From an uncultured Lachnospiraceae bacterium (lineage in GTDB: Bacteria; Bacillota; Clostridia; Lachnospirales; Lachnospiraceae), in the NCBI GenBank assembly GCA_937915975.1, contig CALGGL010000126.1, forward strand, positions 1 to 12,521: a stretch of DNA of 12,521 nt. The letters run 5' to 3'. The notes beneath the pieces were generated by a model. It did not search any database. It was not told where the DNA came from and was given only the letters and a program-made list of their open reading frames with translations. Of the stretch, positions 7,507 to 12,521 are shown in pieces. The position numbers and the translations under genes are program-made. The stretch's first letter is position 1; every line of letters starts with the position of its first letter.

Positions 7507-7954
7507 TTTTTTCTTTATTTTTACCGTTTTCTTTTTCCCGGCTTTCCGGTTTATCCAATCTCAGATATATACCCGAAACAACAAGCATACATATAATTAC
7601 ACAAGCAATCATAACCAATGCTGCCGTAAAAATCGAAAGCCCGTCAAAATAATAAAGCAAAACAAATACCGTTTCGGCCAGTATTCCGCCTGCGATTTCC
7701 GTATAAAAGCCCCTTTTACCGATAGGCGCATCACAAAAACGGCACTTACCTTTATTTATAAATCTTGATACAACCGGAAATGTATCCTTAACTCTTAATC
7801 TGTGTCCGCATTCCCTGCAGGTTGAATGTTTTTTTTCCAATATATTTATATTATTTCCCCTGCAATATGCCATCTCATCCGCAAGAGAAAAAACATCCGC
7901 TCCTATAAAAAACACAATAATAATACATAATACATTAAGTAATACAAACAGCAT
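7499..7954 (-). CDS. Prepilin peptidase N-terminal domain protein lacking the protease domain
   Basis: Seen: 151 residues with a hydrophobic N-terminal segment (1-24), then two CxxC pairs (Cys46/49 in CRECGHRLR and Cys71/74 in GKCRFCDAPIGKR) 21 residues apart, followed by YTEIAGG and a second hydrophobic stretch (about 90-130) and a charged Lys/Glu tail. Known: this cysteine block is the bacterial A24 N-terminal domain (PilD/GspO/ComC type, PF06750), which normally precedes a six-helix protease with two catalytic Asp residues, one in a GxGD motif. That protease part is absent here in this and other frames, so the protein cannot by itself cleave prepilins. It may bind zinc or assist methylation or a partner protease elsewhere; this is inference. 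GAAGAAGG precedes the ATG by about 7 nt. The C-terminus is probably frameshifted (see the entry at 7428-7506). Confidence 0.8.
   Translation of the reverse strand: MLFVLLNVLCIIIVFFIGADVFSLADEMAYCRGNNINILEKKHSTCRECGHRLRVKDTFPVVSRFINKGKCRFCDAPIGKRGFYTEIAGGILAETVFVLLYYFDGLSIFTAALVMIACVIICMLVVSGIYLRLDKPESREKENGKNKEKIK
7507..7512 (-). other. A6 homopolymer at a probable frameshift point
   Basis: On the coding strand the sequence is GAAAAAATAAAGTAA: read in the annotated frame it gives Glu-Lys-Ile-Lys-stop. One extra A, or a -1 ribosomal slip on the Lys codon AAA, gives Glu-Lys-Asn-Lys-Val and leads into the open Lys-alternating tail. No obvious stimulatory hairpin is visible downstream in this A-rich stretch. 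Confidence 0.6.
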
Positions 7955-7972
7955 TTTTAAACCTTCTTCATA

Positions 7973-8404
7973 CTAATAATTAAACAAATTAATAAAATAA
8001 TCCACGTCCCACTTATCCTCACCGTCTTCATATCGGTAAGTAACTCTGTAATTACCTATCTGGTATGTGAACCCTGTCACAATTCTTAATTCGCTGTCAT
8101 ATGATATTATATCAATAACTCCGTCATTTTCCAAAATTCCGTTTATTCGTTCGATACTTTCTTTAGACAAGCCGTGCTTTTTTTTAGGCTCATATACGGA
8201 CTTACCCTTGGAATAATATTCTATCTCAAGCATATTTAATGCAAGCTTAACATTTTTAGCTTCCTTAAATGCAGTTCTTCCGCCACGCATAATTTTAAAA
8301 TAATTAAAAATTACAACAAATACCAAAACAACTATTATTGCTATTGATACTGCCAGCTTTATTATTCTTTTTCTTCTTTTCTTATATTCATTATCCAAAT
8401 CCAT
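7973..8404 (-). CDS. Single-TM protein of pilin-like layout without a prepilin cleavage site
   Basis: I do not recognise a named family. Seen: 143 residues with a very basic N-terminus (KKRRKR, 8-13), one membrane helix (about 14-36), then an amphipathic helix (FKEAKNVKLALNMLEIEYYSKGKSVYEP split around residue 60) and a beta-rich end (about 95-143). The phrase NVKLALNMLEIEYY followed by a Gly-Lys turn resembles the helix end of pilins (where a long helix is followed by LYY..G..YP), but there is no Gly before the helix and no Glu5, so it is not a processed prepilin. The start at 8404 is preferred: it lies 19 nt after the upstream stop behind AGGGG, whereas an in-frame ATG at 8458 would overlap the upstream gene by 35 nt and lacks a ribosome site. 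Context implies a pilus accessory role. Confidence 0.7.
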   Translation of the reverse strand: MDLDNEYKKRRKRIIKLAVSIAIIVVLVFVVIFNYFKIMRGGRTAFKEAKNVKLALNMLEIEYYSKGKSVYEPKKKHGLSKESIERINGILENDGVIDIISYDSELRIVTGFTYQIGNYRVTYRYEDGEDKWDVDYFINLFNY

Positions 8405-8423
8405 CACCCCTGATGTACCTTTA

Positions 8424-9080
8424 TTACTCCTGTTTAATCCTTGCCCAGTCTGAGGCATCCCTGAAATTATAACACTCTATATATGTTAACGTTGTATAAT
8501 CTCCGAATTTTTCACTGTTTAATGTCAGTGTCATTCTTATAATATTTCCGTTATATTTTCCATAATCCGGATCAGATGTATCCGAAAGTTCTGAAAGCTT
8601 TTCAAACTTTAAATCCTTAACCCTGTATCCCATATATGTTTTATTGTCAAAGGTCCACTTTGAACCTGTACCTGTAGTAACCACACCTGTATTTTCATCC
8701 TCTTCGGCAATAGGATAATAATATATCAGCATGTATTTATTCTCGTCATTATCAAACACCTTATCGGATGTAATATATATGTGGCTTCCGGAATTATCAT
8801 TCAATTCGATTTTATGTCCGTCATCCGAAATGTATATTGACATTGTGCTGTTATCATTAACAGAGCCTTCCACAAGTGCTCCCTCTATCTCACCGGTAAT
8901 TTTAGTATTTATTATAGAAGAAACCTGCATACCGCCCTGAATACTTTTTGCACTGTAATAAACACTCACCGTATCGGATATAACCTTTGTCGCAGCCACC
9001 ATAAAAAGACCTAAAAGTGCAAATGTAACGATAAGCTCTATCAATGTCATACCCGAATTATTTATTTTTCTTTTATTCAT
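8424..9080 (-). CDS. PilW-like minor pseudopilin
   Basis: Seen: 218 residues starting with a short basic leader (MNKRKINNSG) and a classic class III/type IVa prepilin motif: cleavage after Gly10, then MTLIE with Glu at +5, and a hydrophobic helix (about 11-32). The mature part is a long helix followed by a beta-rich domain with no Cys pair at the end except Cys close to the C-terminus. Known: such proteins are cleaved and N-methylated by a prepilin peptidase and join the pilus or its priming tip complex. Its size and position next to PilV- and PilX-like genes suggest PilW/GspJ. The start at 9080 is chosen over the upstream in-frame ATG at 9089 because AGGAG lies 9 nt before the former and directly abuts the latter. 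Confidence 0.88.
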   Translation of the reverse strand: MNKRKINNSGMTLIELIVTFALLGLFMVAATKVISDTVSVYYSAKSIQGGMQVSSIINTKITGEIEGALVEGSVNDNSTMSIYISDDGHKIELNDNSGSHIYITSDKVFDNDENKYMLIYYYPIAEEDENTGVVTTGTGSKWTFDNKTYMGYRVKDLKFEKLSELSDTSDPDYGKYNGNIIRMTLTLNSEKFGDYTTLTYIECYNFRDASDWARIKQE

Positions 9081-9089
9081 AGAGCTCAT

Positions 9090-9094
9090 CTCCT
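9090..9094 (-). promoter_or_regulatory. Shine-Dalgarno deciding the start of the PilW-like gene
   Basis: AGGAG on the minus strand (complement of CTCCT) is 9 nt from the ATG at 9080-9078 but 0 nt from the ATG at 9089-9087. Normal spacing therefore points to the inner ATG, giving a 10-residue prepilin leader. Confidence 0.75.
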
Positions 9095-9106
9095 CTCATG
9101 AATTAA

Positions 9107-9496
9107 TTATTCATCCCTGAAAAATATCTTAAAAACCGAAATTCCCGCCTCATCACTGTAAAACTTTTTTAAATCAGCACTTAGTACGATACTGACAGCC
9201 TTTGCCTGATTTGCGGCAACATTTGTTTTTTCCTCATCAAGAACAAGCGTAAGCTTTGCTCCGGATATGGTATCATACACCGCATCCTTCTGATATATTT
9301 CCCGGTTTACTGTCATTCGGTCATTTTGCATATCAACACTCTTTTTTACCATTTCACTTGATACGCCGACTATATGGACCATACACTCAACCAATACCAT
9401 AACGAGAATGGTAAAGCCTACCAAAACCTCAACCATAGTTGAACCCTGATTATTCAGTTTTAAATTATTAAATAATCTTTTTAATGACTTAAACAT
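9107..9496 (-). CDS. PilV-like minor pseudopilin
   Basis: Seen: 129 residues with a basic leader of 18 residues (FKSLKRLFNNLKLNNQG), predicted cleavage after Gly18, then STMVE with Glu at +5 and a hydrophobic helix (about 19-42) reading VEVLVGFTILVMV. The short extracellular part has one helix (SSEMVKKSVDMQNDRMTVN) and a small beta region. It is short for a minor pilin. Known: PilV/GspI-type subunits sit in the tip complex that primes pilus assembly. GAGGGTGA precedes the ATG, 11 nt after the upstream stop. Membership in the pseudopilin family is clear; assignment to PilV/GspI rather than another minor subunit is from size and gene order. Confidence 0.87.
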   Translation of the reverse strand: MFKSLKRLFNNLKLNNQGSTMVEVLVGFTILVMVLVECMVHIVGVSSEMVKKSVDMQNDRMTVNREIYQKDAVYDTISGAKLTLVLDEEKTNVAANQAKAVSIVLSADLKKFYSDEAGISVFKIFFRDE

Positions 9497-9507
9497 ATAA
9501 TCACCCT

Positions 9508-10218
9508 CTAATTAACTCTTGTCCATGTCCAATCCTCGGTTAAGTCAATTTTATTTCCCGCAGGATTAAAGGCTTCATTTAATGTATTATTTTCCATATC
9601 TCCGGAAGCCGCATCGGAAAACTTATTAACGGTTAATTCATAATATGAAGTCGTTGTGCTGGTCTGCCCACCCTTTGAAACGGTTACCTCAACAGTAAGA
9701 AGCGCCTCATCCTTTATGTCAAATTCTTCGCACTCCCAATACATGCATACTGAAATGTCATCGGCAATAGCAGCATATTCGGATGTATTACCACCTGTCA
9801 GATTTATCTTAAAATATCTGTACGCATTGGTTTTTACATGACCGGCAGTTGTTTCATCCCTGTAAAAAGGCCAATTTGTCTGAAACATATTGTACCGTAT
9901 GTAATACCACATATTGTAATCATCCGAACAATAATCAGCTCCGTCAACATTATTTATACCATCTATGAGTGCCTGTTTATCATCAAAACGCGGTGTAGTA
10001 AGCTCATCTCCTATTTCAATATTAATTGATTTGGACAGCTCCTTAACCTGTGACTGTGTTACCTTTCTCTGATTCGAAACAAAAAGAGAATATGAAACCA
10101 AAAGCAAGGATAAGGTAAAAGTAATCACTATAATGCTGACAACAATTGCAACAATCATTGCCGAACCGCGATTATCTTTATACAGTTTTTTGTTTCGTAT
10201 CCTTTTAATCAGTTTCAT
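9508..10218 (-). CDS. PilX/GspK-like minor pseudopilin lacking Glu5
   Basis: Seen: 236 residues with a basic leader (KLIKRIRNKKLYKDNRG), predicted cleavage after Gly18, then SAMIVAIVVSIIVITFTLSL: a prepilin-like helix in which the usual Glu at +5 is Val. The rest is an extracellular domain rich in aromatic residues and Asp (for example YNMWYYIRYN near residue 105). Known: PilX N-domain proteins and GspK are the minor subunits that lack Glu5; GspK caps the tip because it cannot pair with a subunit above it. Inference: this protein caps the fibre. A ribosome site GGGAGAG stands before the ATG, 21 nt after the stop of the large surface protein. Its partners are probably the next two pseudopilins. 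Confidence 0.8.
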   Translation of the reverse strand: MKLIKRIRNKKLYKDNRGSAMIVAIVVSIIVITFTLSLLLVSYSLFVSNQRKVTQSQVKELSKSINIEIGDELTTPRFDDKQALIDGINNVDGADYCSDDYNMWYYIRYNMFQTNWPFYRDETTAGHVKTNAYRYFKINLTGGNTSEYAAIADDISVCMYWECEEFDIKDEALLTVEVTVSKGGQTSTTTSYYELTVNKFSDAASGDMENNTLNEAFNPAGNKIDLTEDWTWTRVN

Positions 10219-10239
10219 ATTCTCTCCCGGTTAAGTCAT

Positions 10240-12521
10240 TTATTCAACCTTACTTCCAATACCGTTTATATCAAAGTACCACTCATCAGACCATTCGGAT
10301 ATACTGTTTGTACCACTTATCCTTGCTGCACTTATATAAAGCTTATAGCCTGCTGCATTTTCAAAATAATCACTTAAAACAGCCAATTCACCGGTATATG
10401 ATACCTCTGCCGTTACAGGATCGGTATATTCTTTAGTTACAGCATATACGGTGCCTGCAAGCGAAGGCTCTGCACCTGATACATCCATCACTCTTATACA
10501 GTAAACCACAGGCTCTGTACTTGTGAACTGTGCTCTGTAATATCTGATTGGCTCACTGCCCTCAACTGTTTTATCAAGTGTATCATCAGTCGTAGCAGGT
10601 ATGCTTGCCGATATAACCGTACTTAAATCGGTAATTGTATCTTCATAAGATATTTCGTTTATTATTCCGTCATTATCTCCCGGGTTGGTTCTTCTCCAAC
10701 TGTTTACAGGCGATGATACATAATAATTCTCGTTATCTTCATTGATATATGCCTGAACGGTTACCTGTCCGGTAGCTGTATAATCTTCAGCGAATCCCTT
10801 GCTCTCACTTGAACCGTTCCTTGATATTACAACATCATCAACCAAATCAGGTAATATAATTGTAACCTTATTATCAGAACTATATTTTAATTCTGCATTA
10901 ACATCAATTATTCCCGAAACTCCTCCCTCGGTAATATACATAGTCGGGTCAATTGAAATCATATACGGTAATTTAACACTGTTTTCAGCATCAATTTCTC
11001 CGTATTTAACGAGATACCGACCGTTAATGTATATATTCTCCGATGATGAAGCTGCAGCATCAAGGTACGGAATAACACTTCCGCCTGCTGTTACTTCACC
11101 GATATATCCGTATACTCCGAATCCTGTACCGTTATCATCAGGCTTAAGATATACATATTGAACCTTTCCGTCATATCCCGAATACTTTATCTCAAAAACA
11201 TCGGCATATTCAACAGTATCAAATTCAAACGCTTTTTTCTTAACTCTTATACTGAATAACGTGTCATCAGGATCTGTAGTCTTCCAGATACTGTTATCAG
11301 GATCAAAGTAGTAGCTGAGTTCTACATTCTCAATCCAGGTAAGATCAGGACTGTCGAGCTTAACCTTAGGAATCTGAATCCAGAGGTAATTAACCGAAGC
11401 ATCATCCGGATCCTCATCTGTCCACCAGGAGCTTATCTTATTATCTGATCTTGCTCTTAATGCAACCTTAAGCCACTTACCTGCATAGTCTGATGCTCTG
11501 AAGCTTCCGCTTGCCTTAAATGTATATTCCGCACTTGAAAGCGTAGAGCCATACATCCTGTTCTTTGCAGACTTATTAATTAATGTCTTTATTGCCCCCG
11601 AATTCCAATATCCATCATCGGTATCAGCACCATCTCCGGAATTAATCACGCGTGCAGTTCCGCCTTCTTTAGAGATATCACTTGCATCCTGAATCAGCTT
11701 TTCGTCATCATCATATACAGCTATGGCTATATCATAATATCCCTGCTCGGTTCCTTTTTCCGTATCTGTAAATTTAAGCTTAAATCCCGTATTATTTATC
11801 TGGGATATCGTAATACTCGGTACACTTGTATCAATATCCGTGGATAACTTTGTAATATCCGGTGTATCAAGTCTTTCACGTAATGTAAGCTCAATCGCTT
11901 CACTATAAGGTCCGTCAATATAGTTTACGGAGTTAGTCCTTGCAATTGCCCTAACCTTAATGCTAAGCTTATCACCACCGTTAAAGTCGGATAAATCTAT
12001 AAAGGCTCTATGCATATCAGTCACGGAAAATCCTCTGTCATATGAACTGTTTACATCATCGGCAAGGTCTACAACCACACATTCACCGCCATCGCTTAAT
12101 TCCGCAATATCAAGTCCTATAGTATCATCATGATTTGTTGCGTTGGTATCGGCAATGTAATAGTAATGAGTCTTTGTTACAACACCAGGGTCCTTAGGCT
12201 CGGTAACATTAACCATAATAAGATATCCGCCAAGGTCATCCTTTTCGTGTGAATCTGTTATCGAACTCCATGTTACATCATGAAGCTGACTGTCCTGATC
12301 AAATTCGGTATGACCGGATGCATCCAGTGTTGAATGTCGCTCAATTGTCAGTTTTGACAGCTGTGACAGACTGAGCTTACAACTGCAGGTCTTAGACGCA
12401 ACACTCGGAAGGAAATTGGTCTTATTATCTGTAACCGTTGGATCGATAGTTCCGAGTCTTGTTACTCTTATTGTGTAATTTACATATCTCCAGTTATTTT
12501 CGGTATCCGTAAATGTAATAC
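10240..12521 (-). CDS. Large FN3-like repeat surface protein, partial (5' end beyond window)
   Basis: Seen: at least 760 residues open to the right edge with no stop in frame; the first internal ATG at 12216 has no ribosome site, so the true start is outside. The protein is Asp-, Ser- and Thr-rich, with beta-type alternation, few Cys and no membrane segment or sortase motif in the visible part. Module-like repeats: VRAIARTNS..GPYSEAI then LDTPDIT; VALRARSDNKISSWW then LDSPDLT; ISAARISGTNSISEWSDEW near the end; and FTDTE occurring both near the edge (ITFTDTENNW) and about 119 codons later (KFTDTEKG). These endings resemble fibronectin type III modules. No fold was computed. The gene ends 21 nt before three minor pseudopilin genes, a place that PilY1 tip adhesins hold in other type IV pilus clusters, so a tip or surface adhesin role is inferred. 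Whether its N-terminus carries a prepilin or Sec signal cannot be seen. Confidence 0.72.
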   Translation of the reverse strand, partial: ITFTDTENNWRYVNYTIRVTRLGTIDPTVTDNKTNFLPSVASKTCSCKLSLSQLSKLTIERHSTLDASGHTEFDQDSQLHDVTWSSITDSHEKDDLGGYLIMVNVTEPKDPGVVTKTHYYYIADTNATNHDDTIGLDIAELSDGGECVVVDLADDVNSSYDRGFSVTDMHRAFIDLSDFNGGDKLSIKVRAIARTNSVNYIDGPYSEAIELTLRERLDTPDITKLSTDIDTSVPSITISQINNTGFKLKFTDTEKGTEQGYYDIAIAVYDDDEKLIQDASDISKEGGTARVINSGDGADTDDGYWNSGAIKTLINKSAKNRMYGSTLSSAEYTFKASGSFRASDYAGKWLKVALRARSDNKISSWWTDEDPDDASVNYLWIQIPKVKLDSPDLTWIENVELSYYFDPDNSIWKTTDPDDTLFSIRVKKKAFEFDTVEYADVFEIKYSGYDGKVQYVYLKPDDNGTGFGVYGYIGEVTAGGSVIPYLDAAASSSENIYINGRYLVKYGEIDAENSVKLPYMISIDPTMYITEGGVSGIIDVNAELKYSSDNKVTIILPDLVDDVVISRNGSSESKGFAEDYTATGQVTVQAYINEDNENYYVSSPVNSWRRTNPGDNDGIINEISYEDTITDLSTVISASIPATTDDTLDKTVEGSEPIRYYRAQFTSTEPVVYCIRVMDVSGAEPSLAGTVYAVTKEYTDPVTAEVSYTGELAVLSDYFENAAGYKLYISAARISGTNSISEWSDEWYFDINGIGSKVE
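11335..11955 (-). repeat. Two FN3-like module ends within the surface protein
   Basis: Two copies of a module end lie about 165-170 residues apart: a strand ending in V.A/L RA(R)(T/S)(N/D) with a WS/YSE-like turn, followed by LD(T/S)PD(I/L)T at the start of the next module. The copies are recognisable only at the protein level, so the duplication is old. A third end sits at 10243-10338. Confidence 0.5.

Noticed and set aside
8405..8458. Longer N-terminus for the one-TM protein starting at 8458
   Set aside because: It would overlap the upstream pseudopilin gene by 35 nt, lacks a ribosome site, and adds residues that do not fit before the basic membrane-anchor start.
10799..11161. 120-codon plus-strand open frame inside the surface protein gene
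   Set aside because: It is a shadow of the well-supported minus-strand reading frame, with no ribosome site.

Overview
The window holds two unlike kinds of DNA that meet at about position 2319-2345. Positions 2341-12521 are bacterial: tightly packed genes, all on the minus strand (transcription runs right to left), gaps of 3-26 nt, clear Shine-Dalgarno sequences, and roughly 38% GC where sampled (23 of 60 bases in 2401-2460). The protein types and codon style suggest a Clostridia member, probably Lachnospiraceae; that placement is inference. Positions 1-2340 look eukaryotic (protist): stretches such as 841-900 have only 8 G/C in 60, there is no Shine-Dalgarno, the start has an A-rich context, and the gene encodes an ABHD-like hydrolase of plant/ciliate type with a tail of about 430 residues rich in Asn and Lys.

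The bacterial part is a type IV pilus / type II secretion-like operon. In transcription order it encodes: a large FN3-like surface protein (cut by the right edge, 12521-10240); a PilX/GspK-like minor pseudopilin lacking Glu5 (10218-9508); a PilV-like pseudopilin (9496-9107); a PilW-like pseudopilin (9080-8424); a one-TM protein of pilin-like layout with no cleavage site (8404-7973); a prepilin peptidase N-terminal domain with no catalytic domain (7954-7499); the platform protein PilC/GspF (7424-6222); a PilM-PilN fusion resembling GspL (6207-4768); a PilO/GspM-like protein (4755-4030); and the assembly ATPase PilB/GspE (4026-2341). Together these would give the motor (PilB), platform (PilC), alignment complex (PilMN and PilO), a minor-pilin tip complex and a possible tip adhesin. 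No major pilin, retraction ATPase, secretin or catalytic prepilin peptidase lies in this window.

Three points deserve most attention. First, the abrupt bacterial/eukaryotic junction 22 bp after the pilB stop, with both genes intact and co-oriented, is either an assembly chimera (favoured, since the source may be a mixed gut or rumen community) or a recent eukaryote-to-bacterium transfer. Second, the truncated prepilin peptidase ends at a stop just after an A6 run; one more A would open a further 26-codon Lys-alternating tail ending 3 nt before the pilC start, so this is a sequence error, a real frameshift or a slippage site. Third, the operon has unusual architecture: a PilM-PilN fusion with a degenerate nucleotide-binding motif, a protease-less A24 N-domain protein, and a PilY1-like gene position occupied by an FN3-type protein. 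No tRNA, rRNA, CRISPR, IS element, clear promoter or terminator was seen.
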